This document shows, piece after piece, positions 35,949 through 44,650 of a DNA stretch of 51,233 nt (positions are counted from its first letter, which is position 1; the number at the start of each line of letters is the position of its first letter). A model generated the notes under the pieces. It did not search any database. It was not told the DNA's origin and saw nothing but the letters and a program-made list of their open reading frames with translations. The DNA lies in the NCBI GenBank assembly GCA_944392295.1, contig CALXWE010000009.1, positions 1-51,233 of the forward strand, in the 5' to 3' direction. Made by a program: the position numbers and the translations under genes. Origin of the DNA: an uncultured Alphaproteobacteria bacterium (GTDB lineage Bacteria > Pseudomonadota > Alphaproteobacteria > RF32 > CAG-239).

Positions 35949-36548
35949 ATGAGCAAAGACAACATTCAAGAAAATTTAGTTAACAAAGGGCGTGAATTAA
36001 TAAAGGAAAAAGGCGCCGAATATTTAACCGCCCGCAAACTATCGGAAGCTTCAGGCTATTCGGTAGGCACAATTTATAACCAGTTCGGAAATATGGATAA
36101 TTTTATACTTATCCAAAACTACTTAACCCTTGATAGTTTATATGCAAGGCTTTCCAAGCTGCAGGCTTCTGGCACGGCATATCAACGGCTAAATCTATAC
36201 ACTAAAGAATTTATTGATTTTGTTTTAGAAAATAAAAATCTATGGTTTTTGGTACATAATTTTCATTTGCATAACAACAATCGTCGTTTTTCAAAAGTGT
36301 ACCTACGCCGCGTTGTTCAAATCACTCAACTTGTGGAGAGTTCGTTTAAGGCATTATTTCCGAATGTGCCTTTGCCGGAGCGGATTTTGTCATTACAGGT
36401 TTTGTGGCTGTCTTTGTTTTCGCTAAGTTCATTTTTAACCACCGATGCTCTTGACAGTTTCAGTAAAATTAACAAGAACACACTTTGCGAATTGTTATTA
36501 AACACCTATCTGGCCGGTATAAAAGTTTTGGAACAGGTACAAGAGTAG
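35949..36548 (+). CDS. TetR-family transcriptional regulator
   Basis: 199 residues. The N-terminal helix-turn-helix (LTARKLSEASGYSVGTIYNQFGNMDNF) is the standard TetR module, and the all-helical C-terminal part is the ligand domain. It is divergent from the exported protein at 35842 and 21 nt upstream of the HESMH membrane protein gene, which it may control. The ligand is unknown. Confidence 0.88.
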   Translation: MSKDNIQENLVNKGRELIKEKGAEYLTARKLSEASGYSVGTIYNQFGNMDNFILIQNYLTLDSLYARLSKLQASGTAYQRLNLYTKEFIDFVLENKNLWFLVHNFHLHNNNRRFSKVYLRRVVQITQLVESSFKALFPNVPLPERILSLQVLWLSLFSLSSFLTTDALDSFSKINKNTLCELLLNTYLAGIKVLEQVQE

Positions 36549-36569
36549 CACAAAATAAAGAGTCTTATC

Positions 36570-37130
36570 ATGGATTTTGTTAATTTACTTTTTTACAAGC
36601 TCAATTTATTTTTCAACAACCCGGAGCTGCTTGATTTTGTGGTTAACAATCGTTTTTTGCTGATTTTGTTGGTAATTGTATTATTAAAATTAAAATACGC
36701 CACCTATTCAAGCATCTGGATGAGTTCGCTTATTAACATTCCCGGTACCATATTACATGAGAGCATGCACTTTTTAGTAGGTTTATTTTTAAATGCCTAC
36801 CCTACCAGATTTGACTTATGGCCCAAAAAAGACGGTTTTGGTAATTACATAATGGGTAGCGTAGGTTTTAGAAACGTAACTTTTTACAATGCCATACCTG
36901 CAGCCTTAGCTCCGTTATTTTTACTACCCATCGGTTATTATTTTAATCGGTGGTACTTTAACAACGTTGATATAACTTTTATCAATTATATGGGTTATAT
37001 TTTGCTGCAAACGGTAATTATAGAAAATGCCGTACCCTCAACAACCGATTTCAAGGTAGGATTTTCCTATCCTTTAGGGGTGTTGATGTACGGCAGTCTT
37101 CTGACGTTTTTTATAATTTACATTTTATAA
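36570..37130 (+). CDS. membrane protein with HExxH motif
   Basis: 186 residues with four to five membrane segments. HESMH at 63-67 lies in a hydrophobic helix (IPGTILHESMHFLVGLFL). A later VPSTTDFKVGF has an Asp that could complete a metal site, as in intramembrane M50 proteases. It is not an obvious copy of the HELTH protein at 32 kb. Probably cotranscribed with the TetR regulator. It overlaps sodB (convergent) by 6 nt. Confidence 0.62.
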   Translation: MDFVNLLFYKLNLFFNNPELLDFVVNNRFLLILLVIVLLKLKYATYSSIWMSSLINIPGTILHESMHFLVGLFLNAYPTRFDLWPKKDGFGNYIMGSVGFRNVTFYNAIPAALAPLFLLPIGYYFNRWYFNNVDITFINYMGYILLQTVIIENAVPSTTDFKVGFSYPLGVLMYGSLLTFFIIYIL

Positions 37131-37703
37131 GTTGTGCCAATTTACCAAGTGGTTTAAGAAAGCCTCAACAAAATCGGCACGACGATTTTGATAATCAAGG
37201 TAATAAGCGTGTTCCCAAACATCTACGGTAATTAAAGGATGCAAGCCATAAACCAGCGGATTGTCGGCATTAGCGGTTTTAAGGACGGAAAGTTTGCCTT
37301 CATGATTACGCACCAACCAAGCCCAACCGCTGCCAAACTGAGAAACTGCGGCATTTTTAAATTCGGTTTTAAAGTTTTCAAAACTGCCAAAATCGGCAAC
37401 AATATCGGCAAGTAGTTGATTTTTAGGTTCTCCGCCGCCGTTTTTAGTCATTGATTTCCAAAAGAAAGCATGGTTCCAGGCCTGAGCCGCATTATTAAAG
37501 ATGGGAGTATATTGCGCTTTTCCGGCAGTTTCTTTAATAATTTCTTCCAAAGGCATGGATTCGAACTCTGTTCCGGTAATTAATTTATTTAAATTATCGA
37601 CATACGATTGATGGTGTTTAAGATAATGAAATTCAATAGTATTTTTCGAAATGTACGGCTCAAGAGCATTCATTTCATAAGGAAGCTTTGGTAACGTAAA
37701 CAT
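37125..37703 (-). CDS. sodB: iron superoxide dismutase
   Basis: 192 residues. Four metal ligands are in the expected segments: FHYLKHHQSYV (His), NHAFFWKSM (His), and DVWEHAYYLDYQNRR (Asp, His). Pairing of AAVSQFGSGWAWLV with the AQAWNHAFFW block suggests the Fe-type. ATG 37703 follows AAGGAGAA; a longer in-frame start is unlikely. It detoxifies superoxide, complementing the rubredoxin fusion in an oxygen-sensitive cell. Confidence 0.95.
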   Translation of the reverse strand: MFTLPKLPYEMNALEPYISKNTIEFHYLKHHQSYVDNLNKLITGTEFESMPLEEIIKETAGKAQYTPIFNNAAQAWNHAFFWKSMTKNGGGEPKNQLLADIVADFGSFENFKTEFKNAAVSQFGSGWAWLVRNHEGKLSVLKTANADNPLVYGLHPLITVDVWEHAYYLDYQNRRADFVEAFLNHLVNWHNL

Positions 37704-37785
37704 ATTTTTCTCCTTTAATATAGCCTTTTTTAACAATATACGAGGTCATAAAAAAAATTCAATGGGAATATTTTATTAATAATTA

Positions 37786-37808
37786 TTAACAGGGCTTTAA
37801 AAAGATTC
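37786..37808. promoter_or_regulatory. CtrA box and GANTC site upstream of ctrA
   Basis: TTAACAGGGCTTTAA is a perfect TTAA-N7-TTAA CtrA site 71-85 bp before the ctrA ATG; another TTAA lies 6 bp further up. A GATTC (CcrM-type GANTC) follows at 37804-37808. Caulobacter ctrA is likewise autoregulated and methylation-sensitive through sites in its promoters. Confidence 0.75.
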
Positions 37809-37870
37809 ACAAATAAAAAATATGGGTTTATAGTGATATCATATTGTAAAAATAGCGGAAGGACAAAAAG

Positions 37871-38557
37871 ATGAGAGTTTTGTTAGTTGAAGACGATTAT
37901 GCGGTTTCGCAAAGCATTGAAACAATGTTAAAAAAAGAGGGCATGATAGTAGATGCGACAGATTTGGGCGAAGACGGATTGGAAATCGGCAAGCTTTACG
38001 ATTACGATATCATAATTTTGGACTTAATGTTGCCTGATATGAACGGTTACGAGGTATTAAAGAGCTTAAGAAATGCCAAAGTCAACACGCCCGTATTAAT
38101 TTTATCGGGCTTATCAGAACCTGATAAAAAGGTTAAAGGGTTAGGCTACGGGGCTGATGATTATTTAACCAAGCCGTTTGACAAAGCAGAACTTTTAGCC
38201 CGCATTCAAGCCATTGTTCGTCGTTCTAAAGGACATTCAAACTCCATAATCAAGACCGGAGATGTTGAAGTAAACTTAGATACGCAAACAGTAACAGTAT
38301 CCGGCAAAGCTTTACATTTAACCGGCAAAGAATACGGTATTATGGAACTGTTATCTTTACGTAAGGGTTCAACATTGAACAAAGATCAGTTTTTAAATCA
38401 CTTATACGGCGGAATAGACGAGCCTGAACTCAAAATTATCGACGTATTTATTTGCAAATTGCGTAAAAAGCTTGAAAAGGCTTCCGGCGGCAAAAACTAC
38501 ATTGAAACCGTTTGGGGTCGAGGCTATGTATTACGCGACCCGGATGAAGCCAAATAA
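37871..38557 (+). CDS. ctrA: CtrA, cell-cycle master response regulator
   Basis: 228-residue OmpR-type regulator that is very close to Caulobacter CtrA throughout. Phospho-acceptor Asp51 is in ILDLMLPD, the linker [12 protein letters not shown] is characteristic, and the winged helix contains [17 protein letters not shown] and [18 protein letters not shown]. It controls division, motility and replication genes and in some species blocks the origin. Phosphate comes from CckA (3.9 kb). The C-terminal tail ends DPDEAK, short and without the two terminal Ala needed for ClpXP turnover in Caulobacter. GGAAGGA precedes the ATG. Confidence 0.97.
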   Translation: MRVLLVEDDYAVSQSIETMLKKEGMIVDATDLGEDGLEIGKLYDYDIIILDLMLPDMNGYEVLKSLRNAKVNTPVLILSGLSEPDKKVKGLGYGADDYLTKPFDKAELLARIQAIVRRSKGHSNSIIKTGDVEVNLDTQTVTVSGKALHLTGKEYGIMELLSLRKGSTLNKDQFLNHLYGGIDEPELKIIDVFICKLRKKLEKASGGKNYIETVWGRGYVLRDPDEAK

Positions 38558-38657
38558 GGTTTAACGCTTTAAATTAAGATATATACTAAAATATTAGTTA
38601 GATATAGGTTTAAAATTTATAAGCCGTCCTTATATTTGTGTGCAAGGAAGGTAAATA

Positions 38658-39431
38658 ATGAAAAACGTAATATGTTTATTAGCTGCACATAACCCGAATA
38701 ACATTATAGGTGAATATACATTAAGCATAATTGAAAAATTGAATAAAAGCTGTGATGTATACTATTTTGCCGATGATGTTTTAAGCAACTCGGAAATACA
38801 GCGCGTAGTTCCTTACGTAAGCTATGCCGACAGCGTTACCCACAGCGGCGGAGACTTTGGTTCTTGGCAATATCTAACTTATTACATAGGATGGAAAAAA
38901 CTAGAGCAATATCAAAAAATCATTGTCTGCAATAACAAGATAGATTTTTCGATTGAGCACCTTGATGATATATATAAATACACAAAGTTAAACGGCTACG
39001 ACTTTTTTGCAATATCTGACAAGCGTTCTTCTGGTTCTGCGAGCAACAGTTATTTTTTAATGCTTGATAACAAGGTTATAAAAAACCATAAATTTCACGA
39101 ATTTTGGGATAATTTAGTTTTTAGGAACAAGCAAGAAAGTTACAAGAGCGTATTGCCGCAATATTTAACGGAATTGGGTTTTTACGGAACCAGTTATATT
39201 AAAGGCATAAAAAAGGGTCTTAATAAAAAGAGTATCAACCGCCATATATTTCCGACACTTATAAATCGGGTTAACCGTTTTAGCCGCAACGGCATGAATA
39301 TAACAGCCGCAAACGACACAAAACAACAACCGTTAATGGCGGCAAAAGTTATGGGTAACAAAAATTCTTCTTTAACAAGTCTTGTCAAAAATCTAAAATC
39401 AACGATTGATATTTTCAAATCAAGGATGTAG
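38658..39431 (+). CDS. RgpF-like (rhamnan synthesis F) polysaccharide protein
   Basis: 257 residues. The segments GGDFGSWQYLTYYIG, IIVCNNKIDF, SYFLMLDNKVI and FHEFWDNLV match the order of RgpF-family proteins, which act in rhamnose-rich or O-antigen polysaccharide assembly. It is shorter than most family members, so only the core domain is present. AAGGAAGG precedes the ATG. No other polysaccharide genes adjoin it. Confidence 0.72.
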   Translation: MKNVICLLAAHNPNNIIGEYTLSIIEKLNKSCDVYYFADDVLSNSEIQRVVPYVSYADSVTHSGGDFGSWQYLTYYIGWKKLEQYQKIIVCNNKIDFSIEHLDDIYKYTKLNGYDFFAISDKRSSGSASNSYFLMLDNKVIKNHKFHEFWDNLVFRNKQESYKSVLPQYLTELGFYGTSYIKGIKKGLNKKSINRHIFPTLINRVNRFSRNGMNITAANDTKQQPLMAAKVMGNKNSSLTSLVKNLKSTIDIFKSRM

Positions 39432-39464
39432 TCTTGTGCATATGAACAGATACAGGAGGCATCA

Positions 39465-39944
39465 ATGTTTGACAAAGAGGTCAGATTGCCCAATCCGCAA
39501 ACATCAACGGCATTAGGTCAATTATTAAACAACCGCGTATCAACCAAAGAATATCACGGTCCCGAAGATTTAGACGAACAGACGATAAGCGATTTATTAT
39601 GGGCAGCATTTGGCAAGAACAAAAAAGGCACGCGCACGATTCCCACGGCATTAAACCAAAAAGAGCTTGGGGTATTTTTAGTAAGCGACAAAGGTGCGTG
39701 GCGATACAATGGTGAAGAGAACACATTAAGCAAAGTTTCGGACGAAGACATACTGCCGTATATTAGTGAGCAAGACTATGTAAAAGAAGCTTCATTACAC
39801 TTTATATACACCGGCAGCAACCGAGAATATTCGCCGTTGCATGCAGGTTCGGCATATCAGAATGTATATTTAGCAGCAGAGGAGAAAGGATTAAATAGTG
39901 TAGTTCGGGCTTACATAGACAAAGAAGGATTAAAAAAGCCTTAA
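39465..39944 (+). CDS. nitroreductase-family protein, apparent frameshift near the C-terminus
   Basis: SagB/nitroreductase-type flavoenzyme: the N-terminal LGQLLNNRVSTKEYHGPEDL and ISDLLWAAFGKNKKGTRTIPTA bind FMN, and GSAYQNVYLAAEEKGLNSVVRAYID is the flavin-contacting helix region. The zero frame stops at 159 residues, about 20 short of the family. The missing C-terminus, ALRLKSDEFVIIHQVIGK, is encoded without interruption in the -1 frame to 39994. The junction is A AAA AAG, a classical slippery heptamer. So this is either programmed frameshifting, a recent pseudogene, or a sequence error. GGAGG precedes the ATG. Confidence 0.8.
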   Translation: MFDKEVRLPNPQTSTALGQLLNNRVSTKEYHGPEDLDEQTISDLLWAAFGKNKKGTRTIPTALNQKELGVFLVSDKGAWRYNGEENTLSKVSDEDILPYISEQDYVKEASLHFIYTGSNREYSPLHAGSAYQNVYLAAEEKGLNSVVRAYIDKEGLKKP

Positions 39945-39994
39945 GATTAAAAAGCGATGAGTTTGTAATTATCCACCAAGTAATAGGTAAATAA
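39932..39994 (+). other. slippery heptamer A AAA AAG and -1 frame extension
   Basis: Zero-frame codons TTA AAA AAG CCT TAA contain A AAA AAG at 39932-39938, the same heptamer as E. coli dnaX. Slipping back one base gives GCC TTA AGA and then 15 more codons ending at TAA 39992-39994, which restore the nitroreductase C-terminus. A GAAGGA lies just upstream. No strong downstream hairpin is visible. Confidence 0.6.
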
Positions 39995-40052
39995 AAAAAG
40001 AAAAAAAAGACTTGCTAAAAACAAAAAAAGGATTTAGAAAGGTGGAGCAAAC

Positions 40053-40143
40053 GGATAGATGGCCGAGTGGTCGAAGGCGCACGATTGGAAATCGTGTGTA
40101 CCTCCAAAGGGTACCGTGAGTTCGAATCTCACTCTATCCGCCA
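40053..40143 (+). tRNA. tRNA-Ser (anticodon GGA)
   Basis: Acceptor GGATAGA/TCTATCC, anticodon stem CACGA/TCGTG enclosing TTGGAAA (anticodon GGA), a long class II variable arm, T arm GTGAG-TTCGAAT-CTCAC, G73 and an encoded CCA. Followed at once by a strong terminator and by the repeat units described next. Confidence 0.97.
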
Positions 40144-40531
40144 TTTACGAAAGAACACCCTACGGGGTGTTTTTTTTGTAAATGATGAGGGATAGTAGAG
40201 ATTTGAACTCACGAGAAGTGAGTTCGACTACAAGCGAAAGGCGGGCGCAAGAACGCCGGTCGGCCTTAAGCCGATGAGCGCAGTGAACGAAGTAATCTCA
40301 CGGCTGACCGCCATTTACGAAAGAACACCCTACGGGGTGTTTTTTTTGTAAATGATGAGGGATAGTAGAGATTTGAACTCACGAGAAGTGAGTTCGACTA
40401 CAAGCAAGAGGCGGGCGCAAGAACGCCGGTCGGCCTTAAAGCCGATGAGCGCAGTGAACGTAGCGCTAAGCGGAGTAATCTCACGGCTGGCCGCCATTTA
40501 TGAAAGAACACCCTACGGGGTGTTTTTTTGT
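40144..40531 (+). repeat. tandem tRNA-Ser-derived units with terminators
   Basis: Two units of about 170 and 183 bp plus the start of a third. Each begins with ATTTACGAAAG and the terminator AACACCC-TAC-GGGGTGTT-T6-8 (40154-40177, 40324-40347, 40507-40529). Next is a foldback built from the tRNA T arm: GAACTCAC then GTGAGTTC (40205-40225; 40375-40395). Then a GC-rich insert containing GGCGGGCGCAAGAACGCCGG, and AATCTCAC...GCCA resembling the tRNA 3' end. The degenerate antisense tRNA 3' end starts at GGATAG 40189. A 70-residue open frame inside is not credible. Confidence 0.85.
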
Positions 40532-40631
40532 AAACTCCCTTCAAATATTATAAAATTCCATTAATTAATAAATTGCTTTGACATAATAAACATAACAAAT
40601 AAAATGCACAATATAATTAGGAGATAATAAG

Positions 40632-40901
40632 ATGAAGAGAAATGACTTACCTGATTTACTGTACAGCACCATAAAAGACTTAGGTGGAAAAGCCTCAATG
40701 ATGGATATATTTCGAAAATTTTGGGAAGATTATGCCAGTAAAATACCTCATAATGAGGATATGTTTTACACATGGAATTATGATATTCGCTGGGCTGCAA
40801 CTAAACTAAGAAAAGAAGGTCGAATGAAACCTGCCACATCAAAAGAAAAGCCCAAAGAATTAACCCAAGAAAGTCCAAAGGGATTTTGGGAAATTATATA
40901 A
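40632..40901 (+). CDS. small winged-helix protein resembling the Mrr N-terminal domain
   Basis: 89 residues: LLYSTIKDLGGKASMMDIFRK, then YDIRWAATKLRKEGRM and GFWEI at the end. This is the layout of the Mrr_N/HARE-type winged helix that guides restriction and chromatin proteins to DNA, here without a nuclease. AGGAGA precedes the ATG. It stands alone between the tRNA-Ser repeats and a further copy of the tRNA 3' end, so it may be the cargo of a small integrated element. Confidence 0.6.
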   Translation: MKRNDLPDLLYSTIKDLGGKASMMDIFRKFWEDYASKIPHNEDMFYTWNYDIRWAATKLRKEGRMKPATSKEKPKELTQESPKGFWEII

Positions 40902-40908
40902 CTGTACA

Positions 40909-40971
40909 AATCTCACTCTATCCGCCATTTACGAAAGAACACCCTACGGGGTGTTTTTTTTGTAAATGATG
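40909..40971 (+). repeat. direct repeat of the tRNA-Ser 3' end plus its terminator
   Basis: About 62 bp starting AATCTCACTCTATCCGCC repeat, nearly base for base, the tRNA-Ser 3' end and the sequence after it (from 40126), including the terminator (copy at 40938-40961) and GTAAATGATG. A tRNA 3'-end duplication of this kind is the usual attachment-site footprint; it bounds a segment of about 790 bp. Confidence 0.8.
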
Positions 40972-40980
40972 TTTATAAAA

Positions 40981-41622
40981 TTACTTTTCCGAAGTTTCGC
41001 CCTGCGAAACACCTAAGGGTAAGCGTTTTCTTATCTCTTTTAGCTGCTCTATACATGCCTCAACATCATTAAACGGAAGTTTTGCTATTTCTTCATCCGG
41101 CAAAGACCACCATTGTAACTCCAGCAACTGCTTAATAATATCCTCCGAAAAACGATATCTGACAACTTTGGCCGGAACACCGACGGCTATGGCATAAGGA
41201 GGTAAGTCATGAGTAACCACGGCATTTGAACCGATAACACAGCCATCACCTACCGACACCCCGTCTTTAACTACCACATTATTGCCAATCCACACATCGT
41301 TACCGACAAACGTCGGTGGAAACTTATAATCAAATAGCGGCTGTTCGGGAACGATTCTTTCATCTGCAATATACTGAAATATTGAGGTTGAAAGCCAGTT
41401 GGTAGGGTGTTGTGATGGTCCGATACTGACATTGTTACCTATTGAACAAAAAGCCCCGATAGTCGTATCTTTGTGCAATCTGATGAAATTTTCACCAAAA
41501 TAAGAATGTTTACCCAACCATTCATAATTAAAATGACGGGTTAAATATTTCCGTCTTATCATCCGTCTTTTCTTTTTTGACGGAACAAATGCGCACAACA
41601 AATGAACTAAAAATCTTTTCAT
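40981..41622 (-). CDS. hexapeptide-repeat acetyltransferase (CatB/XAT-like)
   Basis: 213 residues with a left-handed beta-helix: IGAFCSIGNNVSIGPSQHP with the catalytic His of the xenobiotic acetyltransferase group, then FVGNDVWIGNNVVVKDGVSVGDGCVIGSNAVV and VPAKVVRYRF. Substrates could be chloramphenicol, a virginiamycin-type compound or a surface sugar. The ATG at 41622 is taken; a GTG 36 nt upstream is possible. The leader is unusually hairpin-rich. Confidence 0.85.
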   Translation of the reverse strand: MKRFLVHLLCAFVPSKKKRRMIRRKYLTRHFNYEWLGKHSYFGENFIRLHKDTTIGAFCSIGNNVSIGPSQHPTNWLSTSIFQYIADERIVPEQPLFDYKFPPTFVGNDVWIGNNVVVKDGVSVGDGCVIGSNAVVTHDLPPYAIAVGVPAKVVRYRFSEDIIKQLLELQWWSLPDEEIAKLPFNDVEACIEQLKEIRKRLPLGVSQGETSEK

Positions 41623-41654
41623 TATAAAATCTTTTAAAAAACAGACATAAACTT

Positions 41655-41769
41655 CCACTAGCTAACGCAAGTGGTATTACCTGTTCCGAACTACGTTCGC
41701 CCTGCCCAAAGGCTTCGCAAGCCTAACGGCTGGGCAGGTATGTCTACATCTACCTGCTTACGCAGGTAG
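41655..41769. repeat. array of four REP-like hairpins
   Basis: Consecutive inverted repeats: CCACT/AGTGG (41655-41674), CGAAC/GTTCG (41687-41699), CCTGCCC/GGGCAGG (41701-41738) enclosing AGGCTT/AAGCCT, and CTACCTGC/GCAGGTAG (41750-41769). They are GC-richer than their surroundings. On the minus strand loops share GCGTTAG/GCGTAAG. They lie between the groEL terminator and the acetyltransferase start. Confidence 0.7.
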
Positions 41770-41783
41770 TGTTACGTTCGAAT

Positions 41784-41824
41784 CATAAAAAAACAATCCT
41801 GCCAAAAATTTGGCAGGATTGTTT
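41784..41824 (-). terminator. groESL intrinsic terminator
   Basis: A 14-16-bp stem (AAACAATCCTGCC paired with GGCAGGATTGTTT) followed on the minus strand by seven T, directly after the groEL stop. Confidence 0.92.
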
Positions 41825-41832
41825 AACTTAAA

Positions 41833-43488
<1,656 letters not shown>

Positions 43489-43497
43489 TTATCCTTT

Positions 43498-43785
43498 CTA
43501 TTCTACAACTGCCAAAATATCTTCTTCTCTGATAATCAAGCGGCTTTCACCGTCGATTTTAACTTCTGTTCCGGCGTATTTGCCAAACAAAACTCGGTCA
43601 CCCTCTTTAACACACATCGGAGCAACTTTTCCGTCGGGAGCAATTCTTCCGGCGCCTACTGCTTCAACAACACCTTCGGAAGGTTTTTCTTTAGCTGTAT
43701 CCGGAATAATAATTCCGCCATGTGTTTTGGTAACTTCGTCAACGCGACGAACCAAAACTCTATCATGTAAAGGTCTAATTTTCAT
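43498..43785 (-). CDS. groS: co-chaperonin GroES
   Basis: 95 residues: [12 protein letters not shown] at the start, the mobile loop [22 protein letters not shown] and the dome segment, all standard. GAGGA precedes the ATG. Expression is probably set by the promoter and dyad at 43821-43862. Confidence 0.97.
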   Translation of the reverse strand: MKIRPLHDRVLVRRVDEVTKTHGGIIIPDTAKEKPSEGVVEAVGAGRIAPDGKVAPMCVKEGDRVLFGKYAGTEVKIDGESRLIIREEDILAVVE

Positions 43786-43820
43786 AGCATTTTCCTCAAA
43801 TTGTTATTTCAACCTGTTTT

Positions 43821-43862
43821 CTAACTAATACCTTAGTTAGTGTTTGCAAAAGCCATTGTCAA
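43821..43862 (-). promoter_or_regulatory. groESL promoter with non-CIRCE dyad
   Basis: On the minus strand TTGACA (43862-43857) is followed at 17 bp by TAACTA, within a perfect inverted repeat CTAACTAA-TACC-TTAGTTAG (43821-43840). The dyad covers the -10 region, as an operator would. It does not match the HrcA CIRCE element (TTAGCACTC-N9-GAGTGCTAA), so a different repressor may be involved. Confidence 0.6.
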
Positions 43863-43883
43863 GAATATGAGTAAAAATATTTA

Positions 43884-43911
43884 TTGACAAAATTTATTAT
43901 TGGTCTAAATT
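43884..43911 (+). promoter_or_regulatory. sigma-70-type promoter of the 43.9 kb gene
   Basis: TTGACA (43884-43889), 16-bp spacer, TAAATT (43906-43911), 30 bp before the ATG at 43941. It is divergent from the groESL promoter. Confidence 0.5.
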
Positions 43912-43940
43912 ATATATATCAATTTATATTTTTGTTAATT

Positions 43941-44513
43941 ATGAGAACATCTTTAAAAAATTATGCGATAAGCGTACTGGGAAACGTTTATCCTGAGAGT
44001 GTGGTAGAAGAGTTTAAAAAACAAACAACGTATCGCAAAGTAGACTGGTGGTTGGAACAAATACAAAAGCCCTGTGTATTAAGGCAGTACGTAACTTGTC
44101 TGGACGACAAACCTTACGGCAGCCCTGACTATTACACCAAAAATCAGCGTAAAACGTTTGCACAAAACGACATCACGCCGACGCGTCTTCAGTGCTTTCG
44201 CAAGCTTAACCTGATGCTTTTGGAAAGCATTATAAACCAAACCGATGATACATTGCTGTCAACGTATTACCGAGCTCTTTTGCGGCTTCATGACGGCACC
44301 CCTATTTTGGAGCGCGATTCGCTATTTAAAATCGCCCACCAAAATGAGGTCAAAATCATTAAACGCTTCGTTGCCGCTTCCCAGGATGAGGGAATAGATT
44401 GGCTGAGTTTGCGCAACTTTCTGACCGTCGCGGCGCTATTCTCGTCAAACAAATTCATTCACACTGACGAGACCAAGATTATGCTCATTAACCTAATTGA
44501 ATTCTTTGGTTAA
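43941..44513 (+). CDS. hypothetical protein, 190 residues
   Basis: I do not recognise this protein. No signal peptide or membrane helix; it looks helical, with several Trp/Tyr, Arg-rich stretches and a patterned TPTRLQCFRKLNLMLLESI. The ATG at 43941 is used because an upstream TTG is the -35 of its promoter. No clear ribosome site is visible, and the mRNA leader is short. A terminator follows 17 nt after the stop. Codon use in the second half is GC-richer than the first. Confidence 0.6.
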   Translation: MRTSLKNYAISVLGNVYPESVVEEFKKQTTYRKVDWWLEQIQKPCVLRQYVTCLDDKPYGSPDYYTKNQRKTFAQNDITPTRLQCFRKLNLMLLESIINQTDDTLLSTYYRALLRLHDGTPILERDSLFKIAHQNEVKIIKRFVAASQDEGIDWLSLRNFLTVAALFSSNKFIHTDETKIMLINLIEFFG

Positions 44514-44530
44514 GCAAAATCTACCCCAAA

Positions 44531-44562
44531 AACAGAGCTCACAAATTGAGCTCTGTTTTTTT
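44531..44562 (+). terminator. intrinsic terminator
   Basis: AACAGAGCTCA/TGAGCTCTGTT stem followed by T8, after the 43.9 kb gene. Confidence 0.92.
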
Positions 44563-44650
44563 ATTACACTGGTATAAAATTAATAAAAGCTTGAAAAAAA
44601 CACAAAACTTATTATCCTTAAGGGTGTAATATATAAATAAGGATTTATAG

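Noticed and set aside
40144..40531. CRISPR-like direct repeats
   Set aside because: Units are about 170-183 bp, contain terminators and tRNA pieces, and lack short regular repeats with unique spacers; no cas gene is nearby.
40352..40564. 70-residue open frame across the tRNA-Ser repeat
   Set aside because: It runs through a terminator and the GC-rich insert, has no ribosome site and is an artefact of the repeat.
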